From Pseudomonadota bacterium (GTDB lineage Bacteria > Pseudomonadota > Gammaproteobacteria > Burkholderiales > Rhodocyclaceae), in the NCBI GenBank assembly GCA_018241725.1, contig JAFEDI010000108.1:62001-126000 (forward strand): 64,000 nucleotides of DNA, given 5' to 3'. The notes beneath the pieces are model-generated. The model did not search any database. It saw only the letters and a program-made list of their open reading frames with translations, and had not been told where the DNA came from. The number at the start of each line of letters is the position of its first letter. The stretch's first letter is position 1. Of this stretch, positions 1 to 8,914 are shown one piece after another. Both the position numbers and the translations under genes were made by a program.

Positions 1-171
1 CACGGCCGCGATCTCCGGGTGGGCGTGGCCCAGACTGGTGACCGCGACACCGGCAATGGCGTCCAGGTACTCCACTCCGCGCTCGTCCCAGAGCTGCGCG
101 CCGCGCCCGCGTACGAAGGAAACCGGTTGGCGGGCATAGGCCCGCATCAGGTGGGATGGGGTAGTTTGCAT
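1..171 (-). CDS. argD: Acetylornithine/class III aminotransferase, N-terminal part (runs off window)
   Basis: Only the first 57 residues are inside the window; the gene continues past base 1. They read as the start of a class III PLP aminotransferase (LWDERGVEYLDAIAGVAV, then SLGHAHPEI), typical of the ArgD/acetylornithine transaminase group, which makes N-acetylornithine in arginine synthesis. The ATG at 171 directly follows the TGA of yggS (172-174), so the two are translationally coupled in one leftward operon with benE. Family is fairly sure; ArgD rather than another class III transaminase is inferred from the N-terminal pattern alone, since the catalytic Lys lies outside the window. Confidence 0.65.
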   Translation of the reverse strand, partial: MQTTPSHLMRAYARQPVSFVRGRGAQLWDERGVEYLDAIAGVAVTSLGHAHPEIAAV

Positions 172-975
172 TCAAGACTCCTCAAGTTTGGGTTCGCCGG
201 GCCAGTAGTGGCCGTCGGGCATGGCGCGCGCACCGAAGATGGCTTGTCCGACACGCACCACGGTGGCGCCTTCCTCGATGGCGATCTCGAAGTCACCGGA
301 CATGCCCATCGACAGTTCATCCAGCCCGATTCCGGCAGGCGCGCATTGGCGCAAGCGGTCGCGCAGAGCACGCAGTCGCACGAAACACTGGCGCACCCGC
401 TCGGCTTCGCTGGAAAACAGCGCCAGCGTCATCAGCCCACGCACGCGCAGCGCGCTGAATACCGGCAGCGCCTGGAGAAAGGCCGGAACCTCCTCGGGCG
501 TCAGGCCGTATTTGCTCGCCTCGCCAGAGGTATTGACCTGCACGAACACGTCGAGCCCCCGCCCTTCAATCTGCAAGCGGCGATCCAGCGCTTCCGCGAC
601 ATGCAGGCTGTCCAGTGCCTGGAACTCGGAGGCGAACCGCGCCACCAGCCTGGCCTTGTTGGTCTGCAGGTGGCCGATGACGGACCAGTGCAGGTCGGTC
701 AGGTCCTGCATGGCTTCCCATTTGCGGCAGGCCTCCTGGGGCTTGTTCTCTCCCAGCGTTCTGCACCCCGCCGCGTAAGCGAGGCGCAGGCTGGGCTCGG
801 GCTTGGTCTTGCTCACCGGTAGCAGACGCACGGATGCGGGATCGCGGCCGGCGCGGCAGCATGCGGCTTTGATCCGCGTGTGCACCGCGGCCAGATTGCG
901 TTGAAAGTCCTCGACCGAACGGGCCTCGGGATAGCGGCCATGCAGGTCGTGACGGGTTTGCGTTGTGGATGACAT
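172..975 (-). CDS. yggS: YggS-family PLP homeostasis protein
   Basis: 267 residues, somewhat longer than the usual ~230 because of a ~30-residue N-terminal extension. YggS/PLPBP proteins are single-domain TIM-barrel PLP carriers that buffer cytoplasmic pyridoxal phosphate. Visible landmarks are the PLP-lysine motif PVSKTKP (K56), HWSVIGHLQTNKAR, FVQVNTSGEASKYG, LSMGMSGDFEIAIEEG and the C-terminal phosphate-binding VRVGQAIFG. Its ATG overlaps the benE stop by one base and its own stop abuts the argD start. Location in an operon with a PLP enzyme, beside a PLP-binding MocR regulator, fits a role in PLP supply. Confidence 0.93.
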   Translation of the reverse strand: MSSTTQTRHDLHGRYPEARSVEDFQRNLAAVHTRIKAACCRAGRDPASVRLLPVSKTKPEPSLRLAYAAGCRTLGENKPQEACRKWEAMQDLTDLHWSVIGHLQTNKARLVARFASEFQALDSLHVAEALDRRLQIEGRGLDVFVQVNTSGEASKYGLTPEEVPAFLQALPVFSALRVRGLMTLALFSSEAERVRQCFVRLRALRDRLRQCAPAGIGLDELSMGMSGDFEIAIEEGATVVRVGQAIFGARAMPDGHYWPGEPKLEES

Positions 976-2216
976 CAGTTGGGCCCCGTGCCGGAGGCGC
1001 CGAAGGCAACGGCAGACTTCGGCGCACTCTGCGGCAAGCGACCGTTGAGCGTCGCGTAGGCCACGAGCCCGATCACCAGGCCCCAGAACGCACCACCAAT
1101 GCCCAGCAGGCTGATGTTGGCGGCGGCCGCCAGAAAGGTGATCAGCGAGGCTTCGCGGGTACGGGCTTCACTCAGCGCGCTGGCGAGGCTGCCACCGATG
1201 GTGCCCAGGAGCGCCAGACCGGCCAGCGTGGTGATGAAGGTGCTCGGGAATGCCATGAAAACTGCGGCCAGGGTGACTCCGAACACCCCCACCAGGATGT
1301 AGAACACCCCGGCAGCAATGCCGGCAATCCAGCGCCTGGACGGATCTTCGTGCGCTTCGCGGCCCGTGCAGATGGCCGCTGTGATGGCCGCGATATTGAA
1401 GGCGTGCGAACCGAAAGGCGCCATCAACAGCGAACCCAGCCCGGTGATGGTGACGATGGGGTTGGCGCTGGTTCGGAAGCCATCGTTGCGCAGCACCAGC
1501 ATGCCGGGCATGTATTGGCCGGTCAGCGTGATCAGGAACAAGGGCAGCGCCACACTCAGCAAGGCGTTGAGCGAAAACACGGGCATGGTGAGGATCGGCG
1601 CCGCCAGTGTCAGGGTCAGCCTCGACAGATCGACGCGATCCTGCAGCAGCAGGAAGGCCAGCCCCAGTACCAGGATGCCGACCACCGCGTAGCGTGGGCA
1701 GAGTCGTTTGAGCACCACATAAGTGACGATCAACAAGCCGGCCAGCAGAGGATCGACGCTCATGCCGCCGAAGGCCTTGATGCCGAACTGGAGCAGGATG
1801 CCCGCCAGCAGACCGGCGGCAACACCCGACGGGATCAGGCGGATGACCCGCTCGAACCAGCCCGACAGCCCCAGCACCACGAAGGCGGCGGCCGATATCA
1901 GGTAGGCGCCGACCGCTTCTGCGTAGGACGTCGTCGCCAGTGCCGTGACCAGAAACGCCGCAGCCGGCGTGGACCACGCGGTGATGATGGGCTCGCGGGC
2001 TGTCCAGCTCAGGATGATCCCGGTCACGCCCACGCCGATGGAAATCGACCACACCCAGGAAGCCGTCAATTCGGGGCCGAGACCAGCCACCTTGGCGGCC
2101 TGGAATACCAGGATGAAGGTACCGCCATAGTTGACGATGACCGAGATCAGGCCGGCCACAATGGGATGGGCAAGATCGTTCCAGCGAACGGATGAAGGCA
2201 AGAGGACGGATGACAT
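975..2216 (-). CDS. benE: Benzoate/H+ symporter family transporter (BenE)
   Basis: 413-residue, strongly hydrophobic protein with about 11-12 predicted membrane segments along its whole length, of the BenE family of proton-coupled aromatic acid transporters. Recognisable stretches are IVNYGGTFILVFQAAK near the N-terminus and FGSHAFNIAAITAAICTG near the middle (PFGSHAFN is characteristic of BenE). It heads the leftward benE-yggS-argD set, sharing one base with yggS. The substrate is not proven: no benzoate-degradation genes are in the window, and BenE homologues next to MocR regulators may carry other small acids. It is divergent from the MocR-type gene at 2323 across a 106-bp spacer that probably holds both promoters. 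Confidence 0.9.
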   Translation of the reverse strand: MSSVLLPSSVRWNDLAHPIVAGLISVIVNYGGTFILVFQAAKVAGLGPELTASWVWSISIGVGVTGIILSWTAREPIITAWSTPAAAFLVTALATTSYAEAVGAYLISAAAFVVLGLSGWFERVIRLIPSGVAAGLLAGILLQFGIKAFGGMSVDPLLAGLLIVTYVVLKRLCPRYAVVGILVLGLAFLLLQDRVDLSRLTLTLAAPILTMPVFSLNALLSVALPLFLITLTGQYMPGMLVLRNDGFRTSANPIVTITGLGSLLMAPFGSHAFNIAAITAAICTGREAHEDPSRRWIAGIAAGVFYILVGVFGVTLAAVFMAFPSTFITTLAGLALLGTIGGSLASALSEARTREASLITFLAAAANISLLGIGGAFWGLVIGLVAYATLNGRLPQSAPKSAVAFGASGTGPN

Positions 2217-2322
2217 GGCCTGACGGACCCCCGATCAAAGGGTTAAGTGAGTTGTGAAACGTGTTTATAGATTTAAAATGGACTGATATTCCCCTCCAAT
2301 TTCCTGAAGAGATACCGGCCAA

Positions 2323-3801
2323 TTGTTCAAGCACGCGCAACTCGAATCGGTCAAGGCATGGATCGGCAATCCAGCGCATGGCGCCCTGCCCTTGCATGTG
2401 CGCATTCAGCGCGCCATTCGTCAGCTCATCCTGGATGGCGCTCTCGATGTCGGCAAACCATTGCCCGCGTCGCGTGCCTTGGCAAAGTCTCTGGGCGTTT
2501 CCCGCGATACGGTCGAGTTGTCCTACGGCCAGTTGCATGCGGAAGGCTTCATCGAACGGCGCGTGGGAAGCGGCAGCTTCGTGTCGGAGCGGGCCCAGCG
2601 CTTGCCGGAGCGCGGCACGCTCCTGCCGAAGGGTGAGGAGCACAAGGCGGCACTGCGTCTCAGCTCGCGTGGCAATGCCATGTTTCAGGGCGGCGGCGTG
2701 CGCGACTTTCTGGCGCCGCGCCCATTCGCGCCCGGTGTGCCAGAGACACGCAGCTTTCCGCTGCAAATCTGGGAACGTCTGCATCGGCAGGTGCTGAAGG
2801 AATACGGCGCTCTGGCGTTGCTGCACAGCCCTCCACAGGGCATGGAACCCCTGCGGAAGGCCATCGCCGATTACATCAATCTTGAACGCGGTGCCCAGGC
2901 CACGGCCGAGCGTGTGCTGGTGCTGACCAGTTCGCAGCAGGCCCTGACCTTATGCGCGAACGTGCTGCTCGATGCGGGCGACAGGATTTTTATCGAAGAT
3001 CCTGTTTATCACGGTGCCCGCAAGGCGTTCGATGCCGCCGGACTGGAGTGCGTGCCCGTACCGCTGGATGCCGATGGCCTGCGGGTGGAACACCTGAGTG
3101 AGGCGGCCAGGGCGATATTCCTGACGCCATCGCACCAGTTCCCCACCGGAGCTGCGCTGGCACTGGATCGGCGCTTGGCGATCATCGAATGGGCCAGGCA
3201 ACACCAGAGCTGGATCATCGAAGACGACTATGACAGCGAGTTCCACTACGAGGGCAAACCCACCGCCTGCGTGCAGGGGCTCGACCCATATGAGCGGACG
3301 ATCTACATCGGCACCTTCACCAAATCACTGTTTCCAGGCTTGCGCATCGGCTACATGGTGCTGCCGCCACCGTTGGTCGCGCCCATGACCGTGGCCCGCA
3401 CGCTGCTGGACGGACACAGCGCACCGATTCCACAACTTACGCTGGCGCGTTTCATCGAAGGCGGCCATTTCGGGGCCCACGTACGCACCATGCGCGCCGT
3501 CTATGCCGAACGGCGCAACGTGCTGGCGCGGCTGATTCGCCAGCATCTGGCTGATTTCGTGGAACCCAGGATTCCTGCCGGGGGAATGCAGATGCCTTGC
3601 CTGTTCATCCGTGACATCCCTGAGCACGAAGCGGTCGAATCCGCACGCAGGGAGGGCATCGACTTGTTGGGGCTGACGGCACTGCATGCTTCGAGTCGGC
3701 ACCATGCGGGCTTTCTCATGGGGTTTGCTGCTCATGCCCCTTACGAACTGGAGATTGCCGTCAAGAAGCTGGCCAATGTACTTCGTGCGCTGTGTTGCTG
3801 A
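2323..3801 (+). CDS. MocR/PdxR-type transcriptional regulator (GntR HTH + aminotransferase fold)
   Basis: 492 residues. The N-terminal GntR winged helix (about 24-95) has LPASRALAKSLGVSRDTVEL and GFIERRVGSGSFV; a linker is followed by a fold-type I aminotransferase domain (about 120-490) with the PLP lysine in TFTKSLFPGLRIGY (K334) and the IIEDDYDSEF motif. MocR proteins use the PLP domain as a sensor and are not normally catalytic. The start is TTG at 2323, preceded by GAAGAG at about 2305-2310; no better in-frame ATG precedes the HTH. It is divergent from benE-yggS-argD, so local control of that set, possibly sensing PLP or an amino compound, is likely but inferred. Confidence 0.92.
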   Translation: MFKHAQLESVKAWIGNPAHGALPLHVRIQRAIRQLILDGALDVGKPLPASRALAKSLGVSRDTVELSYGQLHAEGFIERRVGSGSFVSERAQRLPERGTLLPKGEEHKAALRLSSRGNAMFQGGGVRDFLAPRPFAPGVPETRSFPLQIWERLHRQVLKEYGALALLHSPPQGMEPLRKAIADYINLERGAQATAERVLVLTSSQQALTLCANVLLDAGDRIFIEDPVYHGARKAFDAAGLECVPVPLDADGLRVEHLSEAARAIFLTPSHQFPTGAALALDRRLAIIEWARQHQSWIIEDDYDSEFHYEGKPTACVQGLDPYERTIYIGTFTKSLFPGLRIGYMVLPPPLVAPMTVARTLLDGHSAPIPQLTLARFIEGGHFGAHVRTMRAVYAERRNVLARLIRQHLADFVEPRIPAGGMQMPCLFIRDIPEHEAVESARREGIDLLGLTALHASSRHHAGFLMGFAAHAPYELEIAVKKLANVLRALCC

Positions 3802-3852
3802 GCGACATGCACGGCCACCCACCGGTTCCCGGTGAGTGGCTGGTGCCCGGAA

Positions 3853-4539
3853 TCAGGCGAAGCAGGCGTCTTCGAGCAGCAGATCTTCGAAGAAGGCGCC
3901 ATAGGCCTCGCTCGGGTGGCGGATGTGGATCTCCAGGACCCACAGCAGCCTGGACGGGGTGAAGTCCACGTCCGCCAGCGGGCCTTCATGGATTGCCGCA
4001 TGGGGGAAGTCGGCCAGGCGGTGTCCCGACAGATCCATGTTCAGTACCCACCCGCGGGCTTCCGCACACGCCATGGCGTAAGCGTAGAGAGCCCGGCCGG
4101 TGGTGCCTTCATCCCGCCACTTGCCACGTACTTCATGGAAGATGGCGCGGGCGTCGTCGGCGCAACGCTGTTTGTCGGGATCGGTTCCGGTGACGAAGCT
4201 ATCGCCGCCATCGCCCTCCCAGTCTTTCCAGACCGGGCCGATATCGATGAAGAAGATATCGTCTTTACCCAGCACAACGCCCGGATCGGAGGCCGCCCCG
4301 AAGGTCTTGGTGGTGTTGCTGCCGAAGCGGACGTACACGTCGTGCCAGCCGCGCACCATTCCTTCCGCCGCCAGGATGTCACGCGCCATCTCGACGGCGT
4401 CTTCTTCCACCATGCCCGGCTTGACGGCTGCCGCTATGGTCTGGATGGCGGCCCGGGTCTTGTCCCGGACGGCCAGCAGACGTTCCGGGTCGTAAGCCGA
4501 TCCGACGGCTTCCAGGCGGGATTGATCTTGGGTACTCAT
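3853..4539 (-). CDS. M24 (aminopeptidase P/creatinase fold) metallopeptidase-like protein
   Basis: 228 residues from the ATG at 4539, which has AAAGGA eight bases upstream; a longer reading frame to 4602 lacks such a site. Only the M24 pita-bread catalytic domain is present, without the N-terminal domain of prolidases. Putative metal ligands occur in family order: FFIDIGPVW (Asp), GDGGDSFVTG (Asp), GHRLADFPHAAIH (His), LWVLEIHIRHP (Glu) and AFFEDLLLED (Glu). M24 members cleave X-Pro bonds or related C-N bonds such as in creatine and ectoine; the substrate cannot be named. The gene lies 37 bp downstream of the flavodoxin-reductase-like gene and is probably co-transcribed with it. Confidence 0.82.
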   Translation of the reverse strand: MSTQDQSRLEAVGSAYDPERLLAVRDKTRAAIQTIAAAVKPGMVEEDAVEMARDILAAEGMVRGWHDVYVRFGSNTTKTFGAASDPGVVLGKDDIFFIDIGPVWKDWEGDGGDSFVTGTDPDKQRCADDARAIFHEVRGKWRDEGTTGRALYAYAMACAEARGWVLNMDLSGHRLADFPHAAIHEGPLADVDFTPSRLLWVLEIHIRHPSEAYGAFFEDLLLEDACFA

Positions 4540-4576
4540 GGGATTCCTTTCATCAGGACGGGGTTGAGAAAATGAG

Positions 4577-5635
4577 TCAGTCGCAGTCGAACTGAAGGCC
4601 ATCGAGGTCCGCGGTCATGGCGATCTGGCAGGCGAGACGGTGTCCGGGCAGGCTGTCGAGGGCATGGAGAAGCCGGGTCTCCTTGCGTGTCGGCGGCACA
4701 AGCCGTTCGCGCCAGGGAGAGCTAACCCGCACGCGGCACGTCCCGCAGGCGCCCTGCCCACCGCAGACACCGGCGAGCAGACCGGCCTGGGCCAGCGCCG
4801 GCATCAGTGGGCCTCCAGCGGTGACTGCCAGCGGGTGCGCTTCGTCGTTGCGGTGCGCATGAACCGTCAGCGCCGGACGCCCGGAGGCCGATACCGTAGG
4901 CGCGGTGGCGGGCACGAAGGCATCGGCCAGGAAGCGGGATGGCGCCAGCTCGTGCTCGTCGACCAGCAACGCGCGGGCACTGGCCACCATCAGCGGCGAT
5001 CCGCAGGCGTACACCGTGGCCTGGGCCAGGGATGGGCACTCGGCGGCGATGGCGTCCTGCACGAAGCCGCGCTGGCCCTGCCATGTCTCCGCGGGCTCCG
5101 CGAGGACGGGAACGAAACGGAAGCGGGCATGCTGCCGGGCCAGAGCGTCGAAGTGCGCGCGGAGGTATAAGTCGTCCGCCTGGCGGCCACCCCAGTAGAG
5201 GGTGATCGGCTGTTGCCCGTCGATGGACAGGGCGTGCTCCAGCAGGGCCTTGAGGGGGGCGATGCCGGTTCCCGTGCCGAGCATGAAGACAGGTGCATGA
5301 GCGGAACCGGAGGTCTGCCAGACGCACTCTCCATAAGGGCCGCCGAGCGTCACCAGACTGCCGGTGCGATCGCCGCCTTCGAGCCAGGTGGAGAAATGCC
5401 CGCCGCTCAGCAGGCGGATATGCAATTCGATGCGTCCGTCGGCCCGGCACGCACTGGCGGGGGAATAGCTACGCTGAACGCCATCGGGCAGACGGATGCT
5501 GACAAACTGTCCTTCCCGATAGAAAAACGGAGTGCCGTCTGCGGTGTCCAGCACGACGCGCCTGACGTCGGTCGAAAGTGGGTCAATCTCCACGAGGCGG
5601 AAGACCCGCTCGCCGGAGGGAGGGAAGACAGTCAT
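4577..5635 (-). CDS. FAD/NAD(P)H oxidoreductase with C-terminal [2Fe-2S] ferredoxin domain
   Basis: 352 residues. Order: FAD-binding barrel (about 10-105, with RSYS at 55-58), NAD(P)-binding domain (about 110-225, with MLGTGTGIAPLKALLE), then a plant-type ferredoxin domain (about 260-352). The cluster cysteines are C291, C297, C300 and C336 (VCGGQGACGTC then LACQI); the C-x5-C spacing resembles NqrF-like ferredoxins rather than the usual C-x4-C. Such proteins pass electrons from NAD(P)H to an oxygenase or other acceptor. No oxygenase lies beside it; the partner in the apparent operon is the M24 protein, and the pair is divergent from a second MocR regulator. Confidence 0.88.
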   Translation of the reverse strand: MTVFPPSGERVFRLVEIDPLSTDVRRVVLDTADGTPFFYREGQFVSIRLPDGVQRSYSPASACRADGRIELHIRLLSGGHFSTWLEGGDRTGSLVTLGGPYGECVWQTSGSAHAPVFMLGTGTGIAPLKALLEHALSIDGQQPITLYWGGRQADDLYLRAHFDALARQHARFRFVPVLAEPAETWQGQRGFVQDAIAAECPSLAQATVYACGSPLMVASARALLVDEHELAPSRFLADAFVPATAPTVSASGRPALTVHAHRNDEAHPLAVTAGGPLMPALAQAGLLAGVCGGQGACGTCRVRVSSPWRERLVPPTRKETRLLHALDSLPGHRLACQIAMTADLDGLQFDCD

Positions 5636-5681
5636 TGCAGGGGCTCCAGATCAAACGATGTGGCGCATGCTAGGCTTGCCA

Positions 5682-5724
5682 TGGACCCTCAAAAACATCC
5701 AGTTTTGAAAACTCTACTGGTCCA
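5682..5724. promoter_or_regulatory. Inverted repeat between a MocR gene and its divergent target
   Basis: TGGACC (5682-5687) and GGTCCA (5719-5724) form an exact inverted repeat, 43 bp end to end, in the 133-bp spacer between the reductase gene (start 5635) and the MocR gene (start 5769). The stretch between the arms is A/T-rich around a TTTTGAAAA core. Position fits an operator/promoter element for the divergent pair. MocR proteins more often bind direct repeats, so this is only a candidate. Confidence 0.3.
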
Positions 5725-5768
5725 GGATCCCCCCTCCCTTCCGTCACTCCGAGGTTTGTCCGGCAATC

Positions 5769-7241
5769 ATGTTGCGTCCCTGGAAGCTGAATCTGTCCGT
5801 CCGTCGCCGGGAGGGTCTGCCCGTTCATGTGCAGATTGCCCAGTACTTCATCGATGAAATCAGCCGCGGCCGTCTCGCCCCTGGGACGCCCTTGCCCGGC
5901 AGTCGCGTCTTGGCCGAGGAGCTGGGTATCAACCGCAAGACGGTGCAGCTGGCTTATGAGGAGCTGATTGCGCAGGGCTGGTTGCGCTCCGAAGGACGTC
6001 AGGCGACCTTCGTGGCGCTGGAGTTGCCGCACAGGCCGGCCATGGATTCAGCGCTCAAGTCCGACGAGACCCCAGCGCTTGGCTATGCGTTGTACGGAGA
6101 GCGCCATGAAGCCGCACCGCGGGAGAGCGGCGGCGTGTCGTTCTCCGATGGCGTACCGGATACCCGGTTGATCCCTTTCGAAGTCCTCGGTCGTGCCTAC
6201 CGGCGGGCCTTGATTGCGGCCGCACGCGCCAATCGCCTGGCCTATGGAGACCCCCGCGGCGAACCGGCATTGCGTCAGGAACTGGCGGCGATGCTGAGTG
6301 CCGAGCGGGGCTTGCAGGTAGGCCTGGACAACATCTGTGTCGTGCGCGGCAGCCAGATGGGGATCTATCTGGCTGCCCGCCTGCTTGCCCGCAGCGGCGA
6401 CCACGTGGCGGTGGATGCCTTGAGCTACCCGCCGGCCCGGGAGGCCTTTCGCGCAGCAGGCGCCCAGGTACATGGGGTGGAGATGGATGCCTTCGGGATG
6501 CGCCCGGAGGCCCTCGAACGTCTATGCAGGCAGCAGCGCATCCGCGCCATCTACATCACCCCGCATCACCAGTTCCCCACCACGGTGCTGATGCCGGCCG
6601 AGCGGCGCATGCACATCCTGGCCCTGGCCGAGCAGTTCGGCTTTGCCGTCGTCGAGGACGATTACGATCACGAGTTCCATTTCGCCCGGCGCCCGATGTT
6701 TCCGATGGCCAGCGGCGACCGCACCGGCCGGGTGATCTATGTCGGCTCCCTGTCCAAGGTGCTGGCGCCCGGTTTGCGCGTGGGCTATGTCGTCGGCTCC
6801 CGGGAGGTGGTGGACCGCTGTGCCAATGAAATCCAGTGGATCGACCGCCAGGGGAATGCCGTGACCGAACTCGCCGTTGCAGACCTGATGCACAGCGGCG
6901 AACTGCGAAGACATATTCGCCGTGCGTTGAGGGTCTATCAGGAACGCCGACGGTTATTCGCGGAGTATGCATCGGAGCTCAAGCCATGGGCGGATTTCTG
7001 CCTGCCGGACGGTGGCCTGGCGCTCTGGCTGCGATTGGCCCCGATGCTCGACGGAGACCAGCTCCTGAGCAAGGCCCACGAGGAAGGCGTCTCCATCTCG
7101 TCCAGCCGGTCATTCGCGATTGATGGGCGGGCTGTGCCAGGACTGCGTCTGGGCTTCGGCAACCTGACGCCCGAGGCAATGGAGATGGGCGTGCGCGGTC
7201 TTGGACGTGCGTTTGCCAGGACGGTGAATAGCCGGCGCTGA
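5769..7241 (+). CDS. Second MocR/PdxR-type transcriptional regulator
   Basis: 490 residues with the same layout as the regulator at 2323 but clearly diverged. GntR winged helix about 15-85 (LPGSRVLAEELGINRKTVQL, GWLRSEGRQATFV); aminotransferase-like domain about 110-485 with VVEDDYDHEFHF and PLP lysine in SLSKVLAPGLRVGY (K330). It is divergent from the reductase-M24 pair and probably controls it in response to an amino-containing effector or PLP; this is inference from arrangement. Two MocR genes within 3.5 kb, each next to a different leftward set, is unusual and could reflect an old duplication followed by specialisation. Confidence 0.92.
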   Translation: MLRPWKLNLSVRRREGLPVHVQIAQYFIDEISRGRLAPGTPLPGSRVLAEELGINRKTVQLAYEELIAQGWLRSEGRQATFVALELPHRPAMDSALKSDETPALGYALYGERHEAAPRESGGVSFSDGVPDTRLIPFEVLGRAYRRALIAAARANRLAYGDPRGEPALRQELAAMLSAERGLQVGLDNICVVRGSQMGIYLAARLLARSGDHVAVDALSYPPAREAFRAAGAQVHGVEMDAFGMRPEALERLCRQQRIRAIYITPHHQFPTTVLMPAERRMHILALAEQFGFAVVEDDYDHEFHFARRPMFPMASGDRTGRVIYVGSLSKVLAPGLRVGYVVGSREVVDRCANEIQWIDRQGNAVTELAVADLMHSGELRRHIRRALRVYQERRRLFAEYASELKPWADFCLPDGGLALWLRLAPMLDGDQLLSKAHEEGVSISSSRSFAIDGRAVPGLRLGFGNLTPEAMEMGVRGLGRAFARTVNSRR

Positions 7242-7270
7242 CGCACATGAGGGGCCTCTGCCCCCGTCGC

Positions 7271-7609
7271 CTAGACGAACTCGTTCACGTTGGTGCCAAG
7301 TGAGCCGCTTGTCGCCTCCGCTGGAGACTGGGTGGCCGTCGTTTTACTCGTGCCTTCGGACTCCTGCTTCTTCTGGGCCTGAAGCTGCGCGATACGCGCC
7401 TCCAGCTGGGCGACTTGCTGCTGCAGCAGCTTGATCTTCTCCGCGCTCTTGCCGGAGGTGTCCTTCTGCGCGGTCTCCAGCTGCTTCTGCAACGTTTGAA
7501 GTTGCTTTTGCAGCGCCGCAATCTGTGCATCGCCACTACTACTGGTACGACTGCTGGAGCTGGAACCGGACAGGGCCGATGTGCTGGACGATATAGCAAT
7601 GGATGCCAT
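7271..7609 (-). CDS. Small coiled-coil protein, FlxA-like
   Basis: 112 residues. The Ser-rich N-terminus (about 1-28) is followed by a heptad-rich Gln/Lys/Leu coiled coil (about 29-80: IAALQKQLQTLQKQLE, then LLQQQVAQLEARIAQLQAQ) and a Thr/Ser/Ala tail. The layout is like FlxA-family proteins, which are small, often co-regulated with motility genes and of unknown biochemical role. No signal peptide or membrane segment is evident. It is convergent with the MocR gene, with a short GC hairpin (7251-7264) between them. Real coding is supported by strong amphipathic periodicity and absence of a better overlapping frame; function is not known. Confidence 0.7.
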   Translation of the reverse strand: MASIAISSSTSALSGSSSSSRTSSSGDAQIAALQKQLQTLQKQLETAQKDTSGKSAEKIKLLQQQVAQLEARIAQLQAQKKQESEGTSKTTATQSPAEATSGSLGTNVNEFV

Positions 7610-7754
7610 TTCAGGGCCTCATCATGTATGTTTTTCCGTTTGTGTTATCGGCATAAAGCGAAGCGCATTTGAGGGGGCTTGAGGTAAAAGCATGTAAAGA
7701 CCAATGCCATGCATGTGCTGCTGAGGCAGCGCCGCTGGCGGGCTAATACGGGAC

Positions 7755-8516
7755 TCACTTCTTGAGAAACGGCGCAACAACATCCATCGGCAGCGGAAAG
7801 ACAATGGTGGTGTTCTTGTCGGCGCCGATCACGGTGAGCGTTTCGAGGTAGCGCAGCTGGATGGCCTGCGGTTCCTGGGCCAGGATCTTCGCCGCCTGGA
7901 ACAGCTTTTCCGAAGCTTGCAGTTCGCCTTCGGCGTGGATCACCTTTGCACGCCGCTCGCGTTCCGCCTCGGCCTGCCGGGCGATGGCACGGATCATGGA
8001 TTCGGTGAGGTCCACCTGCTTGATCTCGACATTGGAGACCTTGATGCCCCAGGTGTCGGTCTGCGTGTCAAGCGCTTGCTGGATGTCGAGGTTCAGTCTT
8101 TCCCGCTCTGACAGCATGTCGTCCAGCAGGTGCTTGCCCAGTACCGAACGCAGCATGGTCTGCGCCAGCTGGCTGGTGGCGTTCATGAAATCGACGACCT
8201 GGATGATGGCCTTCTGCGGGTCCACCACGCGGAAATAGACGACGGCGCTGACCTTGACCGATACGTTGTCCTTCGAGATCACGTCCTGCGTGGGCACTTC
8301 CAGCACGACGGTGCGCAGATCGACCCGCACGACCTGTTGAATGCCGGGGATGATGATCACCAGCCCTGGCCCTTTGACCTGCTGAAAGCGGCCCAGGATG
8401 AAGACGACGCCCCGCTCGTACTCGCGGAAGATGCGGATGGCCGAGCCAAGGAAGAGAATTGCAGCCAGAATAAGAAGCGGCGTAAAAAGTCCGACACCGA
8501 GTGCATCCCAGAGCAT
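7755..8516 (-). CDS. SPFH/stomatin-family (slipin) membrane protein
   Basis: 253 residues from the ATG at 8516, chosen because AGGAGG lies 7-8 bases upstream. One N-terminal membrane segment (about 6-26) precedes a Band-7/SPFH domain (about 30-190: [36 protein letters not shown]) and a helical tail rich in Arg/Glu/Ala ([17 protein letters not shown]). Slipins oligomerise on the cytoplasmic membrane and are linked to membrane microdomain organisation and protease control. The usual NfeD/ClpP-class protease partner is not adjacent, so this appears to be a stand-alone copy. Identification is firm; cellular role is open. Confidence 0.93.
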   Translation of the reverse strand: MLWDALGVGLFTPLLILAAILFLGSAIRIFREYERGVVFILGRFQQVKGPGLVIIIPGIQQVVRVDLRTVVLEVPTQDVISKDNVSVKVSAVVYFRVVDPQKAIIQVVDFMNATSQLAQTMLRSVLGKHLLDDMLSERERLNLDIQQALDTQTDTWGIKVSNVEIKQVDLTESMIRAIARQAEAERERRAKVIHAEGELQASEKLFQAAKILAQEPQAIQLRYLETLTVIGADKNTTIVFPLPMDVVAPFLKK

Positions 8517-8914
8517 TTGGAGCCTCCTGTTCTTGAGGACGGCGAACGTCGGACACGGTTGCATCACATGACGTTACGTCAATTGACCAGATACTGATAA
8601 AAATGAAATGCCTTCCATTCATCAAGATTAGGCCACTCCGCACCTGAGCGATACGATCGTGAGGGAGATCACGGGAGCTCTGACCAGGAAACTACCAAAT
8701 ATTCAGCATTTCCCTTAACTTGGATCAATGTAGCTCTATTTTGTGCGTTATATTTTTTTGAATGGCTGATTCCAAAACGGAAAAAAGCGAAATGCTTGAA
8801 CTCCGTCCCTGACCTGAAAGGCAGGTCCTCCGGAAATCGGCAAGCTTCAGCCATGAAGTTGCCGCACATTGAAAAAAGGGGACGAAAACGTCTCGGTCCA
8901 GTTTCGAATCCAAA
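8517..8914. other. 398-bp non-coding stretch with a possible frameshifted N-terminus of the next gene
   Basis: Between the leftward SPFH gene and the GGDEF/EAL frame no gene is supported. The left half is presumably the SPFH promoter. Near the right end an ATG at 8853 opens a frame (MKLPHIEK) that would run into the GGDEF/EAL frame if one base were gained or lost in the A6/G4 runs at 8872-8881. In the current reading the downstream frame begins after a TGA at 8870 and has no ATG and no good ribosome-binding site. Confidence 0.45.

Noticed and set aside
963-2195. 410-codon rightward open frame
   Set aside because: Fully antisense to benE, Gln/Arg/Gly/His-rich composition, no domain; a shadow of a GC-rich coding strand.
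7251-7264. GGGGC/GCCCC hairpin between MocR and the coiled-coil gene as a terminator
   Set aside because: Stem of only 5 bp and no T-tract on either strand; cannot be called a terminator.
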